From: Acanthaster planci
Taxonomy: Eukaryota > Echinodermata > Asteroidea > Valvatida > Acanthasteridae
Length of the DNA stretch: 64,000 bases
NCBI RefSeq assembly: GCF_001949145.1
Contig: NW_019091476.1
Span: 796,435-860,434, forward strand
Direction: 5' to 3'
Shown in pieces: positions 25,901 through 38,193 of the stretch. The notes below the pieces were generated by a model that searched no databases, was not told where the DNA came from, and saw only the letters and a program-made list of their open reading frames with translations. A program made the translations under genes and the position numbers. Numbering within the stretch: the stretch's first letter is position 1; every line of letters begins with the position of its first letter.

Positions 25901-28900
25901 ATCACGGCCCGGTCATAAGGATAAAGGACACCTTTGACTACAGATTACTTATGAGAGCATAGTTTAAATTCCGCCATGACCTATTGTAAAATGTGTTCAC
26001 GATTCTGAGACTTTTGAAACACAATTACGCGGTTGCACAGAGCATCTGTGTCCTTGGTCTGTACACAGAAGAGGCTCCAGACGAAGACTCCCTGCACACT
26101 AGTTCAGTATGTCTCAATTGACTTTGGGAACGTTCGTTTGTTTATTTGTTTTTTGTTTGTTTCTTCGTTTTTTGGGGTGTTGGGGTTGTTTGTTGGGGTG
26201 TTGGGTTGTTTGTTTGTTTGTTTGTTTGTTGGGGTGTTGGGGTGTTTGTTTGTTTGTTTGTTTGTTGGGGGCGTTGGGGTGATTGTTTGTTTGTTTTGGT
26301 GTTTGCTTATTTATTTGTTCTTGCCCAGTAACCTCCAAAACCCACATTAAAGAAAGCTTTGGATCCATCAATGCTGTATTAAATTAAAGAAACGAGTAAC
26401 CTTTGCCTCAAGTGGCTGATCATCATTTATCTATCAAGGCAAGTGTATACAGTTAACCACCGATTGAACTTTGTAATAATATGCATTATTCGACAATTCG
26501 TTTTGGAAACGCAGTCAGTTTGCTCACGGAAGGGCTGCAGGACATCGTATTCAGTGATTACAGTGAAGAATGGAGTCTCCATCGGAGACTTGGCCGATCA
26601 GCATTAAGGTACGCGTCCAGCTAGCGTTAAACTTAAACTCCATAGCGTTAGAATGCAGACTTTTCTCGTCCACATTCAGATAGCATCATTTATGTTCAGG
26701 TGCTTCCGGTTTTGTCACCTAGTAAGATGTATAATTTTATTCTTTTGTTGGCTGCCCTCATGCAACACAATGGTGCTCCTTTTCTATGCACTTGTTTAGG
26801 GTGTCCATGCATTTTTTTCAAAGTGACTGCCAACATTCAAGCCTGCATGATCCGCCCAGGACATTCCTCTTAATTGACTCGTGACATGTTGCGTAATGTT
26901 CTATTTATATACTTGGTCTCATGAAATTCTTTGGTCAGGGAACCAGACTACACTTGATGCACTTTGTATTGTAGCGTGTCCTGCTTATTGGGCTCTGACG
27001 CTTTCACAGATACATGCAGTCTATACCCAGCAAGAAATGAGACCGAGGGGTACCCCCACAACATGTCCAATCCCTATACACATTCCAGACTACTGTTACT
27101 TAACACATCCCCCCAAGATGTCTGAAAGGAATTCCCCAGTTTCCTGCGAGACAATGACCAACACAAAGCAGGGGGGTTCTCTCCGTCTCATACCTTGCTG
27201 CATATGATGCAGTCAGCCACGAATCGCCGTTCCGGGCAGGAAACCTCTGTTTTATTTCTGTTGACGTCACAACACTGTTTGTCACACAAAGCTTTAGACA
27301 CGAGGCGTCTCGGCGGGGACTGCGCAGGCGCGAGGCAGGAAAACCGCAGGGCAGCCAGCTAACTCCATGCGGGTCCGAGCTGGCGCCCCCACCGGCCGGA
27401 CCCGCCGGCGCTACAGTGTTATTAATTTAGGCGTGCAATGTTAGAATACCGAACTGGCTCGTTCTGGTTTTCATATTGCTGACCTAGTTCCCCAGAGCCG
27501 CGCACTTGTTCCCTGCAGGAATCAACAGTACACATCAAGATTGTGTGTGAGTTGGACGTACCGAGCCGAATGGTTTTGCACAATAGGGCTTCCGTTGTCT
27601 GCACGTAGAGACACACACAGTGCAGCTTGGTGCTGTATCTTGAGACCTCATCAGCATGGCAGATAAGCACGATGACAGTAATTTTGATCGCAAAAACCTT
27701 GAAGAAAATTTCTCTGCCACTCTCAAATTGGTACAACTGCCTGCATCTGGTCTCTTGAGATTCCCTCCTAAAGGCATACAGCGTTTCCTTTCGAATGACC
27801 CTACGAACGCTGCCATTTTGAACATTAGTAAATGCTCCTCATTTTCAAGCTTGCCCTGACCCAGTCTTGAAAAATGTCAAGTAAATACTCCAATTCTGCA
27901 GAGCTTACTCATTTTTATTCACACAAAAAGAAGCAACTATTTATTGTCAAGCACAAGCTTAAAGAGTAAAAAGTTAATACTTTTACTTTTTAGCAATTAC
28001 ACTAAAGTAAAAGCATTTGCTTCATTATTATTCATACAAACACCAGTAAATGCTTCAAAAATGGTAGTAAAAGCAAATGCTACTTTTTATTCATACGACC
28101 CATGGAAGTCTTACGTGGTTTTTATGAAGGCACTTCGCAGAGGGCGGCAATCTCGAAAAACTTGTACACGGGGTCCTACCCGGAGTATCCAAGGTACTAG
28201 ACCAGTCAGCAGGCAAGCCGATTGATCTCCAGGACGTTTTTGAAAAGAGCATCTATATTGTTCTGGCAACCATGTGCTACGGTAAAAAGTAAGTAAAACA
28301 CGTGTATCTGTATTATTTGTCAAGCAGTGACAAGGTGCAAGGTCTTGTCCATGTAGGGGAGAGTGTCGATAAAAGATAGAGAAAAGCAGACCCCTTTTCC
28401 AGTCGTCCAATCTCAGCAAATCAGTAGCTAGTTGCGATCGTTGGCAAGTCAAACTCTTTAATTTTTATTTAATAAAATGTACACAATCACTGCCTTGACA
28501 ATCATCGTAGTATACTGAGCTCATTTAACTGCTCTGCAAATTCCTTCCGTTTGTCAGCCGACATTGTTTGATATCGTTCTGGTGCTTTGTTTGTCCCAGA
28601 CATAAGTTAATGCCATTCCAAGAATCTTTCACATTTCTAGTTTGAAACATGCATTCTATCTTTTCCTTTTTTGTAAGCTTTTTCGCTTGCTTAGTCTCAA
28701 TTCTGATTTTCCTATTGATAGTCGGACGTTCGCTTTTAGTTCCTGACTTAAAACTACCTTTTTTCAATAATTGTCCGTTTCAAAGATTTTGAAACCCACG
28801 GTTTATTATTAGGGTATACTTTTACACTTTTCCGAAGTATTTATCATATTTAGGCAGAGCAAAATATACTGTCGTTGCTTCGTTGATGTCTTCACATGCA

Positions 28901-31900
28901 CTAATTATGACATACCAATCTGTGCACTTATAGCATCCTTGTAGTTTTTCAATCGTGTTCTTTGCCCAACACTGAATCTCTTTCATCACAGTTGGTTGAA
29001 TTTTGATTTTAGGGGTACAGCCCACTATAAATTCAAGTCCCAGTGAAAAGAGTGTAAAATCAGCACTGTTTAGGGCCCAATAACATGCATACGAACATTC
29101 CTGAGATTTCTGAAACAAACTTAAATTATTGTCTGGTCCCTAATCTTTCTATTTATTTTAAATTTTTTGTGGGTCAACCAATTACATTTTTAATTATTCC
29201 CACAAAACCAAACCACCCCCTCCCTAAGAGTGATTTTTCCGAAGTTTAATTCAGCCACTTTTTAAGTGGTAACCCCTTAACTTTCTCGGGCACTTAGCAC
29301 CATTTTTCAACCGTAATTTTTAGACATTCTCCCCTCTCATGAAGCTAAAAGACCCAAGGAGTTAATCCTGGAAACGACTTACATAAGCCCACCATTTGGG
29401 GGGCCAAACAATCTCCTTTTTCAAAAGATACTGAGGGGGCACTTTTATTGCTAATAGGCTGGCCAGAAATTCTCACTTGAATTTGTGAACTACACCCTTA
29501 GGTCTGTAGGCAGGAACTAGTAAAACTGTGACCGCATGATCCAAGGTATGTTTCCGTAGAACAAGACAAGAGTACATTGTTTCGTCGAGTAGCGCATGAG
29601 GTATAATGGAAGAAGGAGGGTAAGCTCTTCTTCTCACCGAACACTGGTTGAAATCCCCTTGAATGAAAAAGGGGGTATCAGGGGAAATCGTCCGCAGCTT
29701 CTGGACTATGTCAACGATGTGTTGTGCTGCCAGTACAGCGTTAGCAGAAGGCGGGACGTAGACAAGAGTTATGAATAGTTGATCTAATTCTTGGGGTAGA
29801 TTTAGGTCGAAGTGAAACAGACAAAAGTTTGAGATTTGATGTGCTCATTTTTTGGCGTATAGTTACATTTGCACGACAGCACCAGTTTTTTTTCTGACAT
29901 ATTTGCACAGCCAACCGCCACAAGATTTCCGTGACACGGATGTGTACGTCCCTGTCGAGACGTATAATCGACCCAAAGCCGTCCAAAGATATGCACTGGT
30001 CACTAATATTGTCAGCCATGTCTCTGTGAAGCACAGAACACCGGCATTGTGGACTCGGACATGCCGATCGAACTCTTAATTGCTTGGAGTTTGTCGAAAT
30101 TACCATTTGCTGAAGTGGGTCAAAGAGCGCGTACACTCATGATAAATGAATTGGACTTTAATATGTCTGCTGTCTTTTGTCCCATTTCCTCTGGAAGTAC
30201 ATCAAGAGGGAAGGCGCTGGTGGGAAGTAAGAGAGAGATGGAACTCATGGCTATATATTTGGCGGCCATTTTGGGTCTGTGTAGTCGTAGCACCTGCCGC
30301 ACAACAATTAACGTCAGGAAAAACAACACGAAAACTCCGGGAAATTGGATGTCTTTCATCCGATACATTCCAGTCTTTCCAACGGCAACTCCCTCATCAA
30401 TGGCAAACCGATCGAAATTCTTTCTTAAACACTAAAAGCACAAATGAAAATACGAGAGAACAACGGCCACCGCGCCACTTGTGCAGCGCTATCGATTTCA
30501 TCAGGTTGGTTTCTCGCCAGGAAGACGAGATACTTGCTTGAATTTGCAGATGCTGTGAGCCCCAAACGCAGAGACAATGATAATACATGCCCCAGAGTGA
30601 CAAAATATTACTGGATATTTTTCATGTTCTAAATGCTCAGATATTAGAAAGGCCAATAGTGCACCAACAAGCTAACGTAACCTCTAAGATTGAGCTAATG
30701 CAGTACAAAGGCTTCGTCATCGTAGGAATTCAACAGTTCCAGATGATTATCGCAATTTAATTTTATCAGCCATAGATTTTGCTTAATCAGCAGGCTAATT
30801 TGCTATCTATCAATTTGAACAGCTATGATTTTGACGACCCATCCCTTGCCAAATGGTTGGGCAATAACAAGGAGGTTAAACGCCTCGTCGGGATCGGCCT
30901 GCCGCAAGATTTCATCCATTGCCTTCGGTATCTACCGACGCCCGTGACAGCCAGGGAGAAACGGATGAGGCGAGTCATGTACGAAGAGGTGCAGTACATA
31001 TACGAGGAGTTCAAAGGTCACCGCAGTTCCTTCGATCCGGGTATGGTAATTACCAAAGGCCGCTTGCACATACTTTGGCACAGACTGACAATACACGTAG
31101 ATATTGCTCCAGAAGCCTGCACCTTGCAGTACATTATGTAAATGACTGATATGTTGTGTTAGATCAGTAGCAGTAGCTGACCTGAATAGACTGTGAAAAG
31201 TTAATTTGATTACCCTTTCTCCTACATTAGAGAATATTCGAGACCTGTTTGATTCACTGATTGCGGCCCAGCGAACAGACGCAGCTCAGGGTGGGTCAAG
31301 GGTTGATTTTCTGACAGACACGAGGATCGTTCAAACAATTCACGACGTGTTTGGAGGTAAACACTTACTTCTTTTTTTTCCAACTGAGTCTTTTGGGGGT
31401 ACAAACAAAATACACCGCACAAAATTTCAACTGTTCTATATTCGGTTGGACTGATCTTTTTATTTTTTTATATTTTGGGGCTTTCAATATCACTTTTTTG
31501 ACAAACTGTCGCTTATATTTAAAATGTTGTTGGATGGTTAATACTCCTTTTGAAAGTGAAAAAAATAGGTGGGTGATTCAACATTAACAAAGTGGACAAA
31601 CAGTGATCTTTTGATTGAAAGCAACTTAATTTGAAGGTTGGATTTTCAAGTAAGCAAAATGACACGATCTCTAATTTTCGACGTCATGTAAAGTGTATTT
31701 TGGATGCAGATTTGCAATATTGGATGTAGTCCCGTTGGGTCGATTACAGGTGCTTTCACAATTTCATTTGCAAGTCTTCCCATCCAGTCTCAAGCAACAG
31801 GGTGGACGATGACAGAGGAATACTTCTGTTGTGTTTCATTTTAATACAGAGTCTCCCCGTGAACGCAACCAAATATACCATTCATTTTTCCCCAGATAAT

Positions 31901-33352
31901 TGTCGGAATAGGAAACTTAAAAATGTATGTTATCTAAACTGAAGACTAAACTATAACCAAGCGATGCATTGCAGAGATCATTTTGATTGTGTGGGATAGC
32001 TGCCGTTTCATTTGTCTCCTAGGATTTACCAAAGCGATTAAAATGGATACAGGCTTTTTGACACTTAGCACCCTTTAGAGCATGAAATCCTAAATAAATT
32101 AGTGCAATGTCAACATCTGACCCGTTACTTTTATCGTTTCAACCTTCGACATCCCAAATTAATTTTGAACGTTTCAGCTGGTGTCGACACGACGATTCCA
32201 GCGCTTTACTGGGCAGTCGCCCTCGTGATTGAACATCCTCAAATCTTGGAGCGCGTTACCGGAGAGATAGACACAGTTATAGGTCCAGACTGTCTGCCTT
32301 GCCTGTCACACCGAGGCTCTATGCCTTACACAGAGGCTACATTGATGGAGATCTTCCGATACGGAGCGACCACGCCAGTTGGACTGCCAAAATCGACGAC
32401 GAGAGACACGACCTTCCGTGAGTTGTATAATCATTCGATTCTTGATATTTGGCGAATAAAATCATAGACCAACTTGATGTGTTGCAACAAATTAAAACTA
32501 TGAAAATTCAAAAATAAGTGATTTCCGGCGATTACATGCACTAAGCATAGAACTTGTCGATTCTCACTGGTCTCAATAGGTCATAGTGTCTCTCTAGAAC
32601 ATCACCAGCCGAATAATGGACAGTTCCACACTTTAGCCGTTGCCTTTCCAAGTGGCTGATTTGTACTTTGTCCTTTCAGGTGGATTTACTATCCCGAAGA
32701 AAACCATGGTTATGGTGAATCACTGGGCTGCCCATCATAGCCAGAATCACTGGGATGAGCCTGCCAAGTTCAAACCAGGTACTGGAAATGGATTTAGGTC
32801 GGCCAGTGATTTTAAATTCTTACGGTTATTTATATAAATATGCAATCTCATTATGCGCAGTGATTGCCTGCAATATAAATGAAGAATTATAAAAAGAGTG
32901 GGATGAATGGTGCAGTTTTAGGGCAAGGTACCCATACGTAAGTTAGACAACTTAATTCCAGGTGAACAGCGGTGCAGTTTTGATTTTTCCTGGAAGTATT
33001 TTTGAGGAGGGGGGCAAGTAGTGACAACCATTCTGCCACCACTTGAAATTGAAACAACTGATAACAAAAGCCTTTTTAACTGCTTGGCACAGAGCGCTTC
33101 CTAGACGAGAGCGAGACCAAGTTGATCAAGACCCCGGCGAGCTTCATGCCCTTCGGTGTCGGCCGTCGCTCCTGCATCGGGGAGAACTTTGCCAGGGGTG
33201 AGATCTTCATCCTGTTCTGTTGGCTCTTCGGCCGCTACGCCCTGTCTAAGGTGCCCGGCAGAGAGGAGGAGTCGCTGCTGAGGACGAAAGTATCACAAGA
33301 GCTGACTGAACATGACCTGTGTCCCTATGAGGTTATCGTGCAGAAGCTGTAA
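22930..33352 (+). CDS. Cytochrome P450, microsomal clan 2 (CYP1/CYP17-like), tandem copy A
   Basis: An ER-anchored heme monooxygenase; substrate unknown. Nine exons join in frame into 508 codons plus stop: 22930-23080, 25420-25599, 26515-26608, 28130-28288, 30823-31040, 31231-31356, 32178-32417, 32680-32778 and 33093-33352, with intron phases 1,1,2,2,1,1,1,1. The ATG at 22930 has context aaaaATGG and matches the start of copy B. Residues 11-27 form the membrane anchor, followed by RRP and the proline hinge FPPGP. The C-helix WxxxR is W130-R134. The I-helix is AGVDTT (310-315), the canonical oxygen-activation motif. ExxR is E367-R370, the PERF-like stretch is KPERF, and the heme loop FGVGRRSCIG has Cys450. 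Length and motif order are normal, so it should be functional. The exon 2 acceptor (gatccaag|ct) lacks a pyrimidine tract and was chosen because copy B uses the same site and phase. Introns 1, 2, 3 and 4 carry repeats. Clan 2 is confident; the CYP1 versus CYP17 subfamily is not. Confidence 0.95.
24097..24440 (+). repeat. gcgtcgtgc-rich degenerate repeat (foldback-like), intron 1 of P450 A
   Basis: Short units such as gcgtcgtg, gtcgtacc and cgtcgcgtc recur irregularly over about 340 bp. The same units make up the long arms of the foldback element at 38194-40142. An inverse-strand fragment (gcgacggcacgacgcgacgg) lies at 25088-25117, on the far side of a family-B MITE. This suggests the remains of a second foldback element. 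Confidence 0.6.
24527..24982 (+). mobile_element. Family-B MITE, divergent copy B4
   Basis: A 456-bp element with ends ggtacgttgcac and aagcaccc, flanked by ata on both sides (24524-24526 and 24983-24985). Internal order matches the other copies (tagaaaacagtgcaaaatca; tttcaattttatgggggtta; gcccagaaatcc) but with more divergence. It lies in intron 1 of P450 A. Confidence 0.65.
25088..25117 (-). repeat. gacggcacgacgcgacgg fragment
   Basis: A short block built of the same unit as the foldback arms at 38-40 kb, in inverse orientation to 24097-24440. Confidence 0.55.
26134..26325 (+). repeat. GTTT/GGGGTGTT minisatellite with G-quadruplex potential, intron 2 of P450 A
   Basis: (TTTG)n alternates with gggg runs. 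Four G-runs at 26174-26177, 26182-26185, 26195-26198 and 26203-26205, then four more at 26231-26234, 26239-26242, 26267-26271 and 26276-26279, are spaced closely enough for intramolecular quadruplexes on the sense strand. Frames reading through it are low-complexity artefacts. Confidence 0.85.
27905..28111. repeat. Diverged tandem repeat abutting exon 4 of P450 A
   Basis: Three related units end in ttttattcacacaaa, attattcatacaaa and ttttattcatacgac and share aagcatttgctt/agcaaatgct. The last unit ends 19 bp before exon 4 at 28130, so it reaches the branch-point region of intron 3. It may be a MITE; I did not find clean ends. Confidence 0.45.
29012..29497 (+). mobile_element. Family-B MITE, copy B3
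   Basis: A 486-bp element with ends ggggtacagccc and gaactacaccc, flanked by perfect tta duplications (29009-29011 and 29498-29500). It is the closest relative of 16038-16520 in this window and lies in intron 4 of P450 A. Confidence 0.85.
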
Positions 33353-33471
33353 ACAAAATCGTTGACACAATGTGAAACTTCCTGACCTGACCGATGCCAC
33401 GAGTGGTGTAGCATTTCTTCGTTTTTTTCTGTAGGGCGAAATTTTTGTTTCCATGACAAACATGTCCACAT

Positions 33472-33477
33472 AATAAA
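33472..33477 (+). terminator. Polyadenylation signal of P450 A
   Basis: AATAAA, 120 bp after the stop codon, followed by a T/G-rich stretch (ctgtcgttcacttttggtt). Confidence 0.75.
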
Positions 33478-33479
33478 CT

Positions 33480-36400
33480 GTCGTTCACTTTTGGTTATTC
33501 GGCGGTGTTCTATCCTATTGTGTTAACCTGACAACAAGACTTTTTACACAATGAACGAGCGGAAGACGTTCTTTTCGCTTTCACAAGTCAATTCAACTTC
33601 CCCTCTCTGAAAGATGGTTTCAAAGTCATGGCCATTGAAGGTTATCCATCGTAAAACAAACAGGAAAAGTTAGTTTCGTGAGCCATCATGTAAAATTAAC
33701 TACGTATTCAATGGTGTAACTGACAACGAACAAAATCTAAACATTTGTGTCTCCGTGATTTCATCTAAAGCGTATATGAGTAAGAGTGTGAGCAAGTTTG
33801 GTTATCCCTATGTGAATGATGGATCTGAGAGACGAGATCCACATAACGCTGTGTAGACGTGCACATGCCCACACCACGAATAACCTGCTCAGAAAATAGA
33901 TTAGGCGTGTAGGGACCTTTAACAATAAAACAAAGGTCAAGGAAACCATTTATATTTCACTAAGTTTGCCAAGAACACCAAATATCTTCAAGAGGTGCGT
34001 AAACCTATATGTGTTAAATACTCTTATACTGACAGATTTGAATCACAGTCGTTACGTCCTACAGGTTTTATTTTGCCTAATAATGATGGCAAAGACACCA
34101 TGTGTTCTAATTAAGAGGATTTAATTTGCATGCATTTGCGTCGCCTTTCTTTAATATTTTTGGATGTATTCTGTTTGCCTTCCATTGCTGTAGTAGCTTA
34201 TCTTTTTTTTAATAGTGTTTGTGATTGAAACATTTTCAGTTTGCTGAAATGTGATTATTCTGGTCTTTTCGGTACTTGACACCCAGAGTTTTCAGGCTCT
34301 GGCTTTAATTAACTTAGATTTAGGAAAGCGATCCACCCAACTTTAATTTCATTGCTTTTGTATAATCAGAGTTTTGATTGATTTTATTTTGAAGTATGTT
34401 AGAATTAATGTCTTTTAATTAATTAATGTTATGTCTTTTATTTAATTTTTGTTACCAAAAATCGTGATAAATTGTCATTTTGTTATTGTTTGTATGGTTT
34501 GTGTCATTTTTGACCGCTGTCATAGCAAGGACATGTTGTAAGTAATCGTAGGTTTAAGTTACAGGAGAAACAAATGATACCGGTAATCGAGCTCCGATCA
34601 AATATTTCGTGAGAAAACAGTGAGTACGTGTCGCAGTTTCCGTCTCCAATCGCAAAGCAACTCAAGTTGTCCTAGATGTCTTCAAACCAGTGGCTGACTT
34701 GCTTAGCCAGCTCCGGATCTGAGCAGCGCCTGCGCATAACGACGACTTTCTTTACGGGAAAAACGGATATACCGTGTTCGCCATATACAGAGTCGTAGCG
34801 GGCACCAACGAGCTTAAACAGGAAATTCCCGCAGAATGTTCAGAAATATTTTACACGACTTCTTAATATGGCCATGTTTCCAACCAGGAGCGTATCGACC
34901 AGGGGTGTGGGGGAAATGCGGCACCCCCTAGTATAGGTTTTCCCGACCGAATTAGTTGAAACAGCATCCAAATTCGTGAAAATGCATTTACATTCGAGCG
35001 ATTTCTCGAAGCCCGTTACTCCCTTGGTCGATTTTCGAAACTTTGCGCATTCAGTTTCGTTTGTGGACGTTCAATCATGCACTTTCAAGGATTCAGTTTA
35101 GTAACAGTATGATTCAATTTTACGATGCACAAGCGTCACTCAATTTCGCCCTTGGTGACTGGGAGGTGGATTCCTACCCAAATTTTACTTTCATATCCGT
35201 CAATTGGCACTCATATTCGCAATGTTAGCGTTTCAAAGTATACGTATCCTAAGTATTGGAGAAAAGATAGAGTTTCTGTATAATCATGATACGTGTACAG
35301 TTCCAGAGACATCTTGATCGCTGGCGATATTTGCCCCGGATCTTTATTATCCCCAACCTTATCATTTAGCTTATAGGCCTAATTGTATACTTTTGTTCGG
35401 TTAAATGCTTATGGGGAGAATATCGTGTTGTTTTTTGAAGTAACATATTTCGGATTACACGAAACCAATTTTGTTCTTTCTTTTTATAAATCTTCAAGCA
35501 GGAACAATACAAATTACAAAATTACTGCTGAAAAGATTGAGTATTTGGTGATTGTTTTAACAATCATTTAATCAGATAAGATGAATTTGATCATTTCTTT
35601 TCTCGTTTTAAGCAGAAATAAATACGGACATTATAGACAAGAGGTTCTCCAATCAAAGTATAAGTTTACCGAGAGGGATTTTTTCTGCGAGTGAAACCGC
35701 TCTTCTTCATGACGGAATTTGAATAAATTAGTCAAGCATAAACCATTTCAAATTTGTAAATTAGACTTCGATGAAAAACATTGCACAGATGTCAGAAATG
35801 CTTGCCTATTCACGAAATCGCATGCCTTTTACGAGTACCACAGAGTGACCGTGCGAATTTGACTTCTGTTCTTGGGGTTTCTTAAACTGAATAGCGACTC
35901 CAACTTTGCTGGTTAACAGGAATTTGCAATGGCGTGCTCATTGAGTTAAATTGAATGGTTATTTTGGCTGATTGAACGTTGATCTGGATCGTCAATCAAT
36001 TTCGCGCTAAATTGAATGAGCCTGACTTTAATTGGAGCGCCAATCTTAAAAAGTTGGGCGGAAAACCTATAATTAATTCCAGTCGGCAAACAGAGCTTCG
36101 GTCGGCAAATGAATCCAAAATTATAACATAAACGATGCTTTTCGTCGGCATTTCTCTTGAAGCATGACATGTAGCATACCACGGATAACTTTGAGAATTT
36201 TACACGACACAAAGTTCGCGAACAAGTTTCAAATCGGTAAATTGACCCTGGCACACCCCCCCCCTAAGAAAATGCCCTCGGGGTGAGTCCAACCCAAAGT
36301 AAATTCACCGATTCTTGTGAGAATCTTTTCGTTGGAAACTTCATATAATCTGATTCAATATAAACAATTTTGAGAGATTATTATTTCTGGTAGCTGCCAG

Positions 36401-37321
36401 GGATACGTGACAGAAAAGGGGTAAATTTTTCGGATTATTTCCTGAACTGGCAGAAATTTAACCCGTGTCGTTTATTTCCAGTTACGATTGTCATTATCCG
36501 AGAATATTTTCAGCATAAATTGCCTCTCTTTATCCCGAATGTATTAGAAAAAAGCTAAGGATTCCTCAACATGTTTTTTTAATCTTCACTTGGGAACGAC
36601 TTTGATTGTGTTGCTTGTTAAAAAGGGACACAATGCGTCTCAAAATAGAAGGGACAACATAGTCATGACGTCATTTTAGTGATCAATGACTACCTGCTAA
36701 ACATAGATTTATCATGTGGTGGGGAACCATGAACGTCTTCTAAAAAAGTCTGGACTTACAATGCCCTAATCAGCCCACATATGCCACTGAAGCAACCGGT
36801 GGTCATCTTGTACTGAATACAAAGGTAATGGGGCCTGCTTAGTTCTCACAGAGGGATCTTGTCTGAGAACCGATGATACTGACCATTCTCGTCGAATCAA
36901 GGGTCCGATATCATATCATTGTTTATGTGACTAAAATCGGAGGAATGCTTGCAGTCTCCGAAAATAGCCGAAAGAATCCGAACTCGTTGCGTCCACATTC
37001 GGAAAGCATTGTTGACCTTCGGATCATTCCGGCTGTGTTTGTGCGCATAATAAGATTGGTGATGATCTGAGGAGGTGCGATTGAAGTTAGGCATGATTGA
37101 TGGCCGCTACTCTGAACATGCCCCAAACGAATATAGATGCTTGCCTCAGTCCCAGGCATGGTTGTGTATTAAAACATGGTGTAACCGTACGTAAATAACC
37201 TGGGGGCTAATCTGTCTGTCATGTCACTCTTGTCACACCCACCCAGGGCTTTCCTTGTGACCCTTGGCATGTTGCGTCATTTTTATCCGTGGGTGATAAC
37301 CACTCACTGATCTCTATACAT
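33480..37321. other. Intergenic DNA between the P450s, no gene recognised
   Basis: No exon with a known domain was found. From about 34905 (ggggtgtgggggaaatgcgg) to about 36275 (gcacacccccccccc) the DNA has a uniform texture with many short homologous-looking aaattcg/ttcgaa strings and could be a degraded repeat bounded by G-rich/C-rich ends. This was not established. The 102-codon minus frame at 35946-36254 lies inside it and is not called. Confidence 0.4.
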
Positions 37322-37697
37322 AGGCATGAAATTTAGGAATTGGAGAAATATGGCACTGAACCTCTGGCCCGGACTTCGGACTTCCAATTCCGAGCAATTT
37401 GGGTGCGGTCAGGTCCGAAAGTGGCACTCTTTGGCCATTTTGCAGAGGGATGGTTTTTCAAAATGGCTACAATTTCTTCATTTTAGGGGTGATCTGCTTC
37501 TGGTGAAAATTCCTCAAAAATTCATTGGTCAACCCCCTCAAAATTGAGAGGAAAATGAAAGGGGACATGTCGATCATCGTTTTTCTGTGCAGCTTGGACA
37601 CCTGTGAGAGTTATGAGTATTTTTAAAATAATCCTCAATAATAAGTGTGAGGATTTATCATTGCTGTCTATGACAATTTGTTTTTTGTGGCGCACCC
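37322..37697 (+). mobile_element. Family-C MITE, 5'-truncated copy
   Basis: It matches 60770-61168 (ggaattg-gaaatatg, cacctgtgagagtt, gatttatca-tgctgtctatg) and ends gcgcaccc. The left terminus and the gagctcattaataa block present in the other copies are missing. Confidence 0.75.
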
Positions 37698-37708
37698 TGA
37701 GAATTGAA

Positions 37709-37859
37709 GCGACTGCGCGGCCATCTTAGGCTATTCAATACAAAATGGGAGTTTCCAAGTCACCGGCTTTAGCGTCGTGCATGAATGCACTTTTAATGGA
37801 CTGAAGTTGCTATTGGAGGCCATTGTATTGAATATCCTAAGATGGCCACACGGTCACGT
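37709..37859. mobile_element. 150-bp inverted-repeat MITE
   Basis: The left arm ggccatcttaggctattcaa and the right arm ttgaatatcctaagatggcc are inverse copies, extending outward to gcgactgcgc and acggtcacg. It lies directly against the end of the family-C element. Confidence 0.7.
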
Positions 37860-38193
37860 AAGCAGCTACTGCTGAGCTGCTATGCCTATTCAGAGGTGAT
37901 ACCTGACTTACGAATTTATCAAGAGTTGCCAGAAAATCTTTGGTCAGGGAAAAAAGACTAACCGTGCTAAGGTGGATTGCAATCAGTGATTCGACTTTGG
38001 TTCACCGAACAGTGTGAAACAAACAGGCTCCTAGATATCCGACAGACCCGGAGGCCTGCCCGTTGTTTACCAAATCAAAAGAACGATGGCAAACAGCCAA
38101 ACATTCTACCGATAAGATAGAAAAGCATTGCAAGTACATATTTTTTTTACATGACGTCCGTGTAGAGAACCAGTCTGTACGTGCAGCTGTGTT

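Noticed and set aside
26033-26371. Open frames rich in Phe/Val/Cys or Asn/Lys/Gln/Thr
   Set aside because: Translation of the GTTT/GGGGTG minisatellite in intron 2 of P450 A.
28111-28452. 113-codon minus-strand frame over P450 A exon 4
   Set aside because: It is the antisense shadow of exon 4 (28130-28288).
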